Positions 37,860 to 48,683 of a stretch of DNA of 64,000 nucleotides are shown here, piece after piece. The DNA is from Micropterix aruncella (lineage: Eukaryota > Arthropoda > Insecta > Lepidoptera > Micropterigidae). The position numbers and the translations under genes were made by a program. Each line of letters starts with the position of its first letter. Positions within the stretch are counted from its first letter, which is position 1. Location of the stretch: contig OX155961.1 in NCBI GenBank assembly GCA_944548615.1, positions 25,740,469-25,804,468 on the forward strand. Reading direction: 5' to 3'. The notes under the pieces were generated by a model. It did no database searches and was not told where the DNA came from. It saw only the letters and a list, made by a program, of their open reading frames with translations.

Positions 37860-38400
37860 TTACTTCTAACAGTGATATTCGCCTTTTCGGCCGAATGTGT
37901 CAACGGAAATGATAGCAAATGCGTATTTTTATGTCATTCATGAAGGTATACTACTCCACAGAAGAAAAACTAAGCTAACGCTCACATCAACAATTGCGCG
38001 GGTTCCTGGCTATTATTTTACTAACCGCCCCACCAATATCTTCGCCGTCTCGAGACATAAATTTCCTCCTAATATTTACGCTGTGCCATTAGCTAAGGTA
38101 AGCCGGCATAATATGGTCGAAAATGGGGGACAATTTTCGGACAGCGCGCTAAGTAATGGCTGCGTGAGTCTGGGGAAAAATACCGCGCGACGATTTCGCG
38201 CCAAATTGCCGGGGACATTGGAAAAAATTAACCCGGCCACGGGTAAAATTTTGCGTGTAATTTTTGTGAAATATACCCGGGCGTCTTTCTTTGGCCGCGA
38301 TCATTATCGTTACGGGCGACCAGCGGGGCAGGCCAACGCAACGTTTAGACAAACGACGCCTTTTTTATCTGCTAGAGAAGCGGTTCTCAAACTGGCTGAG
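37860..38400. other. GC-rich unique-looking block with an incidental 182-codon frame
   Basis: A plus-strand frame (37897-38445) is open, but the composition does not look like a protein family and the last codons run into a LINE tail. CpG-containing blocks such as 'ccgcgcgacgatttcgcgcc' suggest a non-repeat host segment. Function unknown. Confidence 0.3.
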
Positions 38401-38407
38401 TCTAAAT

Positions 38408-39051
38408 GTACAAATCAAATCAAATCAAATAATTTATTATCCTAAAAACTAATACATAGTTGTTTAGACAGTCGTATTACATTAACATTTGGCCGTGATA
38501 TGATTGAATTCTTCATTAATGATCAAATTCTTCTATTAATATTCAAAACATAAAAGGTTACTCGTAAGAATAAAGAAGGTATTATTGTAGAATTAAATCG
38601 AGTCTCACCATTAAGTTTACCAGATAAAAATACAGAGTAATTAATTCTTTAAAATACCAATAAAAATAAGTTTTTTTAGTATAAAATTTTTAAATGTAAT
38701 GTCAAAAATAACAAAAAAAATGTGACGATTGTCGAAAAGTAAAATAAAATGTCTTAGTGATTATATTGCAAATAAAAATAGTCAAGGTATAATTAATATG
38801 TGCCTACCTAATAATAGAAATAGTCAATATATTTCAGTCAAACGGAAAATTGATTAAAAACCTATTACAGTATTTTGTATTTTATTTTGCTGATTGGATA
38901 TAAACATTTAAACAGTTTTGGACGTGTTAAGGGATAACTTGTTTGTCTCAAACCATGCATTTAGTGAAACCACTTCAGCATTTAAAGTTGTAACAACTTG
39001 GTCAATATTAGAATGTGCATAGTTTATCCTGGTGTCATCCGCATAAATTAC
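38408..39051 (-). mobile_element. CR1-like LINE RT remnant with (ATTTG)n tail
   Basis: The minus strand of 38908-39051 reads 'VIYADDTRINYAHSNIDQVV' and then 'LNAWFETNKLSLNTSKT', the RT catalytic YADD block and the L-x-x-N-x-x-K-T block. Downstream it is degenerate and ends in 'atttg' units (plus-strand 'caaatcaaatcaaatcaaat', about 38409-38429). The 5' edge coincides with a family A fragment. Confidence 0.72.
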
Positions 39052-39165
39052 GTTTCCTAAAGAGCGGGGATAGCTGTTGATCTGGCGTTATCTATCCTTA
39101 GAAACGATCCGTTGGTCACCCGATCCCGTGTCATCTTGACGAGCAAAGGTCGCCACGGTTTGCAA
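39052..39165 (+). repeat. Family A repeat, degenerate fragment A6
   Basis: 'tttcctaaagagcggggat', 'agaaacgatcc' and 'cacccgatcccgtg' follow the A1/A2 text in order with many changes. It is the oldest-looking copy in the window. Confidence 0.6.
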
Positions 39166-39246
39166 TAATTTCGAACATGCACTGAGAAAAATATTGGATA
39201 GATTCTTTTTACCACATTACCATTTTGTTATTAGGTTTTTATAAAG

Positions 39247-39957
39247 AACTAGCTGACCCGTGCCCACTTCGTTGGGCGGTAAACCTTTTTACCTGTGATG
39301 AAATTATGAGTGTGGTTCGGTTAATACTGAGTGCTACAATTTATTTCCGGACTGCCAAAAGAAGGGTTATATTTTTACTGCATATGTACCTATATATGTA
39401 TTTGCATGCCAATTTGACTATAATACTGTTATTTGTGAGTGTCTTCTAGTAAGTGACATATTTGTGAGCGTATTATCTCTTTAACTATTTATGCAGTAAA
39501 AGGGAAATTATATGCACTAAAAGGGAAAAGTCTTTTGTTTTAAACACATGAGACGATAAATTTACTTATTTTGATAAGAATTCATAATTGTTGATAATAT
39601 GACCAATAAACATGACCTAACTATTTAAATTATTTTTTTAATATAAAATACTACTTTTTGTGACTTAAATATAAAAGTTAGGCATATGCTGTCGCTGACT
39701 TTTTTGTAGGCATTATCAAGCTCTAGAACTTAATCATATATCTCTCATCGTTAAGGCAGCGTTAGTTAGAAACGTTTTTGTTCGACCGCTTATTCTCCGA
39801 CTTACTTTGCAAATCCGACTACCACGAAAAAGTCTTTTCATTTTGTGGATTAATATATAGCCTATGACACTCACAAATAACGTGGCAAAAGAATTTTGAT
39901 TACTTCCTACAACGTCACAAACTTTACCTCTTTATAATATTAGTATAGAAGTATAGA
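39247..39957 (+). mobile_element. Non-autonomous Helitron-like element, copy H1
   Basis: It begins 'aactagctgacccgtgccca' and 'acttcgttgggcggtaaac', and ends 'acctctttataatattagta'. The copy at 51976-52534 shares both ends and much of the interior. The start also resembles the Helitron remnant at 6979. No protein remains. Helitron assignment is an inference from shared termini. Confidence 0.65.
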
Positions 39958-39959
39958 TA

Positions 39960-42280
39960 AGGATGGTTCAATCGTAATTTTGTTAAATTACATGGATTTT
40001 TAAAAAAAACTATATTACTCGATTATATGTATAAATATGTTCCTTACGGTTAATACGAAAATTACAGTACACTGTAGTTTCAATAATTTTCATGTGTTTG
40101 AATGTTACGGTTATCCGTACGCATACTACTACATTCTATCATGTTAAAAGCGAGATCCTAATGTCGCGACGTAATGAAATAAGATTGTGTTTCAACATTA
40201 CGACACGGTAACTACCGCCAAGCCAACATCGTTACGCATCTTGTAATTCTTATTAAAACACGCGTATTTACGTGTATTACATCATTATATTTTTCTCGGT
40301 GTGAATTAACGCTAATACCAGGTAGAGCGTCCTCTTATCTATGACCAGGTTGTAGGATGGCGAAACACTTCCAAATCTGGTAGTAATTGCATTGGACTCT
40401 TACGGGTTCTTGGCGTAATTCGACTGTGGATTATGCTGTGGATTATGCGTTCACTCCATGAAAGACAGTATGGCACGATGAGGAGGCGTTGTAACTTCAT
40501 GGGTTGGCAGGTTCGCCCGTAGTAATTGACGTCCCTGAGTGATACCCAAACTAAGTTCTCCCGCGCCACGCAGAGTTGCTCTCAAAACTGATATTATAAA
40601 AAATACATTAATGTATGTGGGCTTTTAACAGAACTCATGAAATCCAAGTTACCCTATTTCCCAGACACCAACAAAGGTACAAAATCCATTTGATTATCGA
40701 AATAAACCATCCATATTGTATTTTTTTCCAAGTTTGTCAAATTTAAGGTTTACCGGTCTCGAGAAATAACATTTTTAATGATTACGGAATCCCTGTCTAT
40801 TGGATTGGACTGAGAGACAAATATCCATACGATATTTGTGTCAAATGTGAATAGAATATTGAAACAATTTCTTGACTCTGAAATTGTTTCTTTGTTTTGT
40901 TGGAAATCGTCCTGTTTTTTTGGTATGTATGGAATGGTATGTATGTAGGAGTATATAATGGTAATTAAAATAAAATTTATTATATGTATTATTAATATTT
41001 TTATGACATAGAATTTTAGGAATTTGACATACTTTATTAGTACTCATTTAAAAATGAGTTTTATTTTTTACATATTTTTAATTTTTAATTATAGATATGA
41101 TTAATTTGCCAATTTTAGCAATTATAATTATTTATTACTACCTATTTGTAAATAATTTATATTTTTATGATTATGGTTAACAATTTTATCATTTCAATTT
41201 TACGTCTATTGTCCAGCTAATAAGGGTTAATAATAACTAATTTTGTATAAATTTTTCAAATATATTATGTTCCGTCTTTACTCAGTATTTAAATATGCTA
41301 TACACTTATTTATAACAATTTCAGTGTTCAAATTAGAACAGCATTATAATAGGATCACTGGCAACAGTTTTTGGAATATCATGGCATCAGTTTTTTATTA
41401 CTGATTTTTATATATTACATGTTTTCCATTCTACTGTAGATTATTGTAAATTGTAAATTGTAATTGTATTGTAAATTGTAATTTAAATGAAAATTGTAAA
41501 TTGTAATTATAAATTGTAAATTGTAATTGTAAATTGTAAATTGTAATTGAAATGAAATTAAAAAAATATATTTTTTGAGATATCTACTTGTACATGCATT
41601 ACATATTCAGCCAGTAATTTAGTCAGATAAATTCCTACCTATCCTAACTTTACTATTTACTATTTCATTTTTGTTTTAACAATAAAGTAGTTGAATTTCA
41701 GACCTTTATTATATACTTTCATATACAGATAATTCTTTACAAGTTTACACTTGCTGCAGATTTTGCATAAATTAGTTTGATGTAAAAACCCCCGATTGGG
41801 TAAAATTCTTTCAAACGGTGGTTAATTACTTTTTTAAATCTCCTGCGGTGCTTTATCAGGGGGGCGGGATCTTGCCGCCCCGATCCCACTAAATGTAAGC
41901 GACTTACTAAGACTTCCGTATTTGTAAAAGTTTGGAATACACTGCTCCATAGGAATACCGTCCTCAGGAAAAGAAATGAACAAAAAATATTACAACGTAG
42001 GTATATGTATGTACATTACGTAGGTACTGAACGTCATTAGACAATAATAATTACATTATTTATTTTTTTTCAGGAGGACAAATAGGTTAAGAGAACAACA
42101 TAAAATAGGTAAAGTCCATAGAATATATAAATAGCATAAGATATCTAAATAGGTCAGGAATAAATAAATAGGATAGAAACTAGAATAGAAAGGAAACATA
42201 AATAGAATAGGAAGTAATTCAGTAGTGTCGATGTTTTTCACTTTAGTTTTAATTTGCTTTTCAGGTACGCTACATATTTA
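39960..42280. other. AT-rich filler
   Basis: One tandem block at 41440-41560 is built from variants of 'ttgtaaattgtaa'. A 76-codon minus frame at 40339-40569 has no recognised family. Nothing else is supported. Confidence 0.45.
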
Positions 42281-42284
42281 TGTA

Positions 42285-42575
42285 CAGGATGAATTTTTAA
42301 TTAGTGACACCTTAATCTGGGTGAATCAGTAAGAACTAAAAAAAAATTTTTTTTAATGTGAGATACTTGATTGATAAATAAAAGTTTGACAATCGTTGAG
42401 CGCGCTGCGCCATCTAGCAATAGGTAAAATAATTCGAATAAACAATATACGCAATATTTTACCTACCGCTAGAAGGCGCAACGAACTCAAAATATTAAAA
42501 TTTAAAAAAAAAAACGAAAAATATTTAAAATTTTTGTTTTTCAATTTAGGATGTAACTAAATAAAACTCATCCTG
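42285..42575. mobile_element. Mariner/Tc1-type MITE, 291 bp
   Basis: Ends 'caggatgaatttttaatta' and the complement 'caggatgagttttatttag' are inverted repeats flanked on both sides by TA (42283-42284, 42576-42577). The interior holds a second inverted repeat (42407-42482: 'gcgccatctagcaatagg' against 'cctaccgctagaaggcgc'). No transposase. Confidence 0.8.
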
Positions 42576-42579
42576 TACT

Positions 42580-43755
42580 AGAACCTATATCAAAGAATAC
42601 TTAATTGACACTTCAAGTCGGTCGGCCAAATGCATGGTTCCATCCAGTGGCCTCATGGAAGAAGGACTTACTCTGGAAGGGCGATTGTGAACTGTATACA
42701 ACCTGCGGTTGTATCGTTTTCGTGATTTAGTGTTTGCACGTTTTACATTTAAACGCCCCTGAAAGGGGGGGAGCAGGGTCTTCCCTATAACGGGGTAAAA
42801 AGTTGAAGAAAAAAAAACGCTTATAAATAATTTGAAAAAAAACTGAGCTCTACCGCGTTTTAAATCCCAAATGCGGAATCTAAATTTATTTAAAAAAAAA
42901 AAAAAACAAAAAAAAGAAACTTTTATTTACAAAATTAAAACACAGGTACATTACAAAAAATAAATCACTACCCGGTTTGCCCCGCGGTAGATTTCTTCTA
43001 CAAATAAACACTTTGATAGATTAGGTTTTTAATTTAGTATTCCTTCCACGAGGTGTAGAAAAGCAGCCTGGTTAACACCAATGCACAGAGCATTTAAAAA
43101 CCGATAATAGGTAAAAAGTGATAAAGAAATAGTATTCCCTCGGAGACGTATCGATCCATACGGCGACTAGTCTTCTCTCCAGGTAACTCGAGTTCTTTAA
43201 TTCAATTAAGCGGTTTTACAAAACTACAGCTTGAAATTACTGAAAGACAAAAAAATGGCAGAAATCATGACGCTCGACATCAACGGGCCTACATAACTAC
43301 AGTCCACTATCAAGGACTGCAGCGACACTCACCTGAATTAAACTGAACCTACCCAGTACATATTTTTTTTAAAAAAGGCCACCACTCAGCAAATTCTCTT
43401 AATTTTATTTTTATTTATAAAATAGAACTTAGTAGGAGTCCCTACCTTCGTTTTATTGGTTAGAGACACGACCCTGTCTAAAAGAAACAAGATATCCAAT
43501 CCTGAACGCAGGCCATCTTGAAAAATTAATAACGTAGCAGAACTTGGCCACTAATCTCTCCATCAAGTAAATATAATATATTTTGACGGATAAGGTAACT
43601 TATTTATTTTATGCCATAAAATAAAAAAATAATTTATTACATTTTAATAATTGTTCTATTATTTATTAAATATTAAATAATAATTTCGTGGACTTACTTT
43701 ACTGGCCCACCAACCGGCCGGAAGGGAGAGTATTGTGAACGCGTTACAAAAAAAC
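42580..43755. other. AT-rich filler with an A-rich run
   Basis: An A-rich tract at 42892-42916 is followed by 'taaatcactacccggtttgc', possibly a minus-strand LINE end. No coding piece is seen. Confidence 0.4.
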
Positions 43756-43759
43756 GAAA

Positions 43760-44110
43760 TGAATATGGAAGTGTACATTGTGAGCACCCCCCCCCCCCCC
43801 CCCCGAGACGATTCGGACAATTTCCGGAATGATGTCTGTCTGTGTGTCTGACTGTCTATGTAATTGTATTCTTCCACGATAGCACCCAAACGCTTAATCC
43901 TATTTGGTTAAAATTTGGTATGCAGACGTCATTTGGTCATAGCAAGAGTTAAAAAGGTTGTGGTTGAAATCGACCATCAAGGGATGCAACAGTCATATAT
44001 CAGTCACGAAATATTGAACCTAAAAACTTTAAATTTTGTACACAAATGCCTAGTTGGACCGAAATCACGTTGTGAAATTTTGGTTAGAATATCTCATATA
44101 CAATCTATGT
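43760..44110 (-). repeat. Family C interspersed repeat, minus strand
   Basis: All landmarks are present in inverse order: a C run (about 43786-43804), 'gagacgattcggac', 'tcttccacgatagcaccc', 'gtcatttggtcatagcaaga', 'cagtcacgaaatattgaac' and 'gaatatctcatatacaatc'. This is the most complete copy and defines a length of about 350 bp. Confidence 0.8.
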
Positions 44111-44159
44111 TATACATACATACCTAATTTCCGCAATATGTTTAAAATTAATATTAACC

Positions 44160-44345
44160 TCATTTGTTGCCGCGTCGCCCGAACTCGCTCTTAGCCGAGG
44201 AACGAACCCCGTCGCCTGATGCATCGAAATGAAAACCAACCGGCCAATCCACCGGCCGAGAGACGCGCTCATTAATTTTTACTCATGAAATGAATATTCA
44301 GACGAAATCATTCCTTGGGTACTTGCCGGGAAAGTCTTGGGGTAA
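44160..44345 (-). repeat. GC-rich dispersed sequence, inverted partner of 17.9 kb
   Basis: The minus strand reads 'attaccccaagactttcccg', 'tctcggccggtgga' and 'ctcggctaagagcga', matching 17930-18130. It directly follows the family C copy here; at 18 kb a family C copy also follows within 100 bp. Confidence 0.65.
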
Positions 44346-44622
44346 TACAACCGTTTTTTTTTCAATTATTTTTATTGCAACGCTGACTTATTTATATGTT
44401 TGTCGACAAACTCACTGACAGCAACTGTCAGATGTATTTGTTAGGTTGTGAATGATCCTTCGAGAAAAACATGAGAACAAACAGAAGAATAGAAGAATAA
44501 GAACAAACAGAAGAATCCCACTGGCTTTATTGTCGTTTGGTGGCGACGGATATATTTTACTATCGTTCAAGACTTTATGAAATGTGGTTTGCTGGTGTGA
44601 TCTAGCGGGTAGCAGATCTAAT

Positions 44623-44658
44623 GGCGACCTCGGCCTTTCGGCCGAGGTGCCGTCGCCC
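44623..44658. other. Strong GC hairpin
   Basis: 'cctcggcc'-'tttc'-'ggccgagg' forms a perfect 8-bp stem, extended outside by 'ggcgac'/'gtcgcc' around a small bulge. It lies in a GC-rich patch (44600-44740) whose role is unknown. Confidence 0.75.
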
Positions 44659-44744
44659 CGTCCGCCTCCGTCGGAATCCACCCGAAGCTGAATATATCTT
44701 CTTCGACTGGCAATCGATGTCGTTCCGGTCGATTTTTAACTAGG

Positions 44745-45770
44745 GATGCCTTTTACAATCGACTTAATATCGTGCTATAACGTACGATTGATGATTGCTC
44801 AAAAGAGAGCTTGTTTGAAATTACAGTTTTATTAATAATTATATGGTGTTTTAGGGTGTGTATATCATAAACCTAAATACGTGACGACTAGTTCGTCACA
44901 TTCTTTAAAACTAAAAACCCATACAAATAAAGTGCAAAATGCACAAAAGTGATTTTAGTTACAACCCTCCATCCCCTAGCCGATCGGGTTTAGTTCAATT
45001 CAAATTTTCATACCCTTCAGCAGCTGGCGAATTGTTGCGTTGTTGCGATAGCACCGATTCTCCGCATCGACGACTGAAAATTAACTTTTAATACTACACA
45101 TAGCAAATTGTCCGGGGGCGGCACGAACAAGGACGCATCGTGCGTGTTGAAATTCAGCACGGAAAGCTTTCGCGGTATTTGTTTCAGGATAACACGTTCA
45201 AATGTAAATATTACTGTCGGGTGGACCAGCGCAATTGTTTCCTAATAGACCATGGGGCCGTATTCGGTTTCATATTTAATTATGATATTTATTAAATCGA
45301 TGATACCACGTGGGCTACGAATTAATCGACATTAAGTACAAACACTATATTTCAACAAATGTGGAGTCAGAAAAACGTTGTCGAAAATTGTTAACGTATT
45401 AGTAAAAAGAACTTTTCGATTGTTATCAGTGGGCTGATATTATTATTGGTTTAATACTTAATCAACAGAGCAATACATCAGGAAAAACAATTTATGTTTT
45501 TATTTATTTAAAAATTAATTTCTTTAAAATATTGATTTTATGCTACAAAAATAAAAGGAACCGAATGGCAAAATTTTTACCTCATGCTTATTCGATTTTG
45601 TTACCCTAATAAGACTTCTAGGGTGGACAGGTCTCTAATAATATATTATTTAAACTTAGTGATCGTAATTGAAAATAAATTTCGTAATCAAAAGTAATCA
45701 AAATAGCGATTGGGTCACCCCTTGACTTTCCGTGAAAAAAGACGCCCCCCCCCCCCCCTCTTCCTTAATA
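44745..45770. other. Mixed-composition stretch without gene
   Basis: A moderately GC-rich, non-repetitive segment at 45000-45260 and AT-rich remainder. C run at about 45744-45758. Nothing coding is recognised. Confidence 0.4.
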
Positions 45771-46150
45771 ATAATAAACTCTTTATTTGCACTTAATTAT
45801 TATACAAAAAGGCACGCTTATAGCCACATGGCAATGTCTTACAACTCACCTAAACACCGTGGTACATGCGCGCATTATGAAAATTAAGATTATTACATAA
45901 CATACAAATCGTCTGCATAACATACAGACAAGTGGAAGAATTTAAAACTAATAATGCCCGAGGAGAGGAAATTGGGAGAGTAAGAGGAGAGAAAGGGAAG
46001 AATTGGTTACTTATTAGAAAGGTAGTAATCGTTAAGGTGAGTCTTAAACGATGGTAATGAAGGCGAGTTTCGTATGTTTTCTGGGAGAACGTTCCAGAGT
46101 CCTGCACCATGGACACAGAAAGAATAGGAATAGAAATCACTATTATGACA
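45770..46150 (-). mobile_element. LINE 3' end with RT C-terminus
   Basis: The minus-strand frame ending at the stop 46007-46009 reads 'FCVHGAGLWNVLPENIRNSP' and 'LPSFKTHLNDYYLSNK', the typical last block of CR1/Jockey-type ORF2. The 3' UTR ends in 'ttattattattaa' at 45770. A ~45-bp piece ('caccatggacac...gaaagaat') is duplicated at the 5' edge (46110 and 46150). Confidence 0.72.
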
Positions 46151-46239
46151 CCATGGACACTGAAAGAATATTAATATAAATCACTACTATCCTTCGCACC
46201 GAACATAGAACAATCGAGCACAAACTCAACCATCTTAGC

Positions 46240-46730
46240 ACTTTATATCACGGAGCTTCAGTGGCAATCTCCCAGCTCCATCTTCACACCCTCGTCATCA
46301 TGTGTAATGGAACGTACTCAAGACAACAAAACAAATGAGCCCTAACTTGACTATCATAACACGTTTCATCAGAGAGTTCCAGTAGTAATCTTCCGGCTTC
46401 ATCTTCAGACTCTCGTCATCAAATGTAATGGAAAGTACACAAGACAACGACACAAACGAGCCCAAACTCGACTATCTTTGCACTTTCTATTGGGGAGTTT
46501 CAGTGGCTATCTTACGACTCCATTTCAGGCCCTCGTCATTATGTGAAAGTACTTATGATAAAAAAAACATACTAGCCCAAATTCCACTGTCCTATTATTT
46601 GCTATCAGGGAGTTCCAGTCCCTACATCCCGGCTTCATCATCAAATCAGCTCGATGGTACTATAATATTGCATTGTCACCGAACCTACATAAGTAAGTAT
46701 GCCAAATTGTATCTCAATCGAATACCAGCA
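46240..46730 (+). repeat. Minisatellite, period about 120 bp, four degenerate units
   Basis: Variants of 'gagttccagtagtaatctt' start at 46254, 46374, 46495 and 46610 (spacings 120, 121, 115), with 'ccctcgtcatca' and 'aaagtac..aagac' repeated inside each. No conserved frame. Confidence 0.8.
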
Positions 46731-46739
46731 ACTGGTTGA

Positions 46740-47330
46740 AAAATGGACAAGTTTCATTCAAATATTGCAAGTGAATTGTGTGATGCCGTGGCGCACACAA
46801 AAAGGCGCAGCTGGGGAATGACGAGTTGTGATCCGGGTTCTGTTCGAATTCACAGTATAGAACAATAGCTAGTATACTACTTTCTTCTCTGCTTGTAATT
46901 TGTGAGCATACTGTTTGTTTCTTTACTTCGGGTTTATTTTAAAAGGCGAGCTATCGTCGAGCTGCTAATCACGTCATGAGTCAGCACCGTTCATTGTGCT
47001 AAGACTGTTGGTGCTCAGGGTCATGGTTGTTTCCAGTCCCAGTAAGTCAAGAGTTCCGCAGTGGCAGTGATAACTCGCATGTTACTTCATCAAAATAAAA
47101 TTTGGGAAAAATGTGTGAACAAGATTTCATATACAAATAACAACATTGGAAGCAATCTATGATAACAGTCGCATATAACCCAGTATTAAGGGAACGAATA
47201 AAATACAAAAGAAAAATATTGTTTGTGTCAACCCAAGACGTCCCCGGCAAGCAGATACCCCCTCGTGCGCCAAATCCCTAAAGCACCCCCCCCCCCCCAA
47301 ACTTGATTTGATTAAAATGAATGTCGGAAA
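46740..47330. other. Unassigned stretch
   Basis: No gene or repeat partner is recognised; a C run lies at about 47286-47298. Confidence 0.4.
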
Positions 47331-47545
47331 TTAATTATTTTGTGTCGCTTGTATAAGACATATTTAAACCAAAATTTAATAATGTGATTTCGACCCTACG
47401 ACGCATCGGTGTACCGAATTTCAAGTATCTAGTCCAATATTTCGATATTGAAGTATGACTAGCGCGGTGGGTCGATTTCAACCAGAATCTTTTTAACTCT
47501 TTTTTCTTTTTAGTCTCTAGGTCAACATTTTTCGGGATTAAAGTA

Positions 47546-48010
47546 TGACTAAAGTCTCGGATGCACAGCCCTCCGTCCAGATATAACTCTTTACTCTGTA
47601 TCTCGGAAGGTGGCTCTTATTGTAGAATTAACTGTTCCATGGGAATCAAATATCCCAAAAGACCACGAGTACAAATTAAATAAATACCATGATCTTGCAA
47701 ATGCCGTAACCCGGAACGGCTTCACTGTTCACCTTCACGCGGTGGAAGTTGGCGCTCGTGGCCTGCCAGCTAAATCTCTATTTCACCTCTATAAAGATCT
47801 TGGCCTTTCCAGAAAAATAATCAACTCTTTCTTAGAAAAATTATCTAAAACTGCGATTTGCGCATCTCAAATTCTATGGCTTCGAAGGGGGAGTGAATGG
47901 GTGGTAAGGTGAACGCTCACATGTGGCAAGACAGCTGTCCTAAACCTACCACAGCCGGTTCGTAAGTCCGGAATCCACTGCTCACCCCCCAGAAGTGTAA
48001 AAAAAATGTA
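47546..48010 (+). mobile_element. Retroelement 3' end with restriction-like endonuclease domain
   Basis: The plus-strand frame from about 47551 to 47912 starts 'LRPDITLYSVSRKVALIVEL' and continues 'TVPWESNIPKDHEYKLNKY', 'HLHAVEVGARGLPAKSLF' and 'CASQILWLRRGSEWVVR'. The order PD...(E/D)-L-T-V-P-x-E...K-x-x-K-Y is the pattern of restriction-like (PD-D/ExK) endonuclease C-termini in REL-type non-LTR elements. RT is absent (5'-truncated). The 3' UTR ends 'ccagaagtgtaaaaaaa'. A second copy's 3' end lies at 60132-60256 (minus). Assignment to a particular REL clade is not attempted. Confidence 0.62.
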
Positions 48011-48015
48011 TTATG

Positions 48016-48062
48016 ATGGGCCCGACTCCGGTCGGTGAATTCCATGGCAGCTCCGTTTGTAT
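48016..48062 (+). repeat. Short transposon terminus shared with 58.28 kb
   Basis: 'gggcccgactccggtcggtg' then 'aattccatggcagctccgtt' matches the complement of 58276-58325 ('aacggagctgccatggaatt', 'caccgacc', 'tcgggccca'). Confidence 0.7.
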
Positions 48063-48683
48063 TTATTTATATGACCAAATAATGCTGTCATGGCCAAATG
48101 ATGCCTGCATGTCAAAATTCAGCTCAATCGGACGAAGCGTTTGGGCACTATCGTGGAGGAATACAATCAGACAGACAGACACAGACACACAGAAGTGCGT
48201 CATCAATACTTTCCTTACCAGGAAAGTAATTTTTTTTTTAAATATCCACCTCTTATAAGACACTTTTTAAATTATGTTTAATTAAACTCAAAAACCAAAC
48301 ACAATACCGCATGTAACTCTGACGGCAGCGTAGGTTTACGACCAGTGAGAAGCGGTGCCATTTGAGTGAGCGTTGTTAGCGGGGGCTCAATGGACCACGA
48401 ATGTTATTCATGCCCACCCGCTCTGCATGCAATACAGGGTTTCATTGGAATAGCTACGGTACGTTAGATAACTCATTCCGGGATGAAAATTGAGCATACA
48501 AAATTAGCTCAAAATATACACAGACCCGCATAGCGACATAGCGGAGATGAAATTGTGTATTGGATCGATTTGATGATAGAAACGAGGTTAATAACATATA
48601 ATATGCATCGTGTTATCAATCGTGTTATCAATAACCGAACTAAATAAACCATTACCTGGGACACCGATGCCAAAGTATCGATA

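Larger units (their letters stand above)
47335..48250 (+). repeat. Family C copy interrupted by nested insertions
   Basis: The first part (47335-47545) has 'tgtataagacatattt', 'aagtatgactagcgcggtg' and 'cgatttcaacc'. The last part (48062-48250) has 'aaatgatgcctgcatg', 'cagctcaatcgga' and 'gggcactatcgtggagga'. Between them lie a retroelement 3' end and a short transposon terminus. The 'aagtatgacta' text also recurs at 47541, so the insertion produced or used a local duplication. Confidence 0.65.

Noticed and set aside
37897..38445. 182-codon frame as a host gene
   Set aside because: Composition is not protein-like, no family is recognised, and the frame runs into a LINE tail.
42353..42544. 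63-codon minus frame in the mariner-type MITE as a transposase piece
   Set aside because: No DDE/D or helix-turn-helix motif; it is AT-rich low-complexity translation.
44623..44658. Histone mRNA 3' stem-loop or a bacterial-type terminator
   Set aside because: The stem sequence is unlike the histone element, no histone gene is near, and the DNA is eukaryotic.
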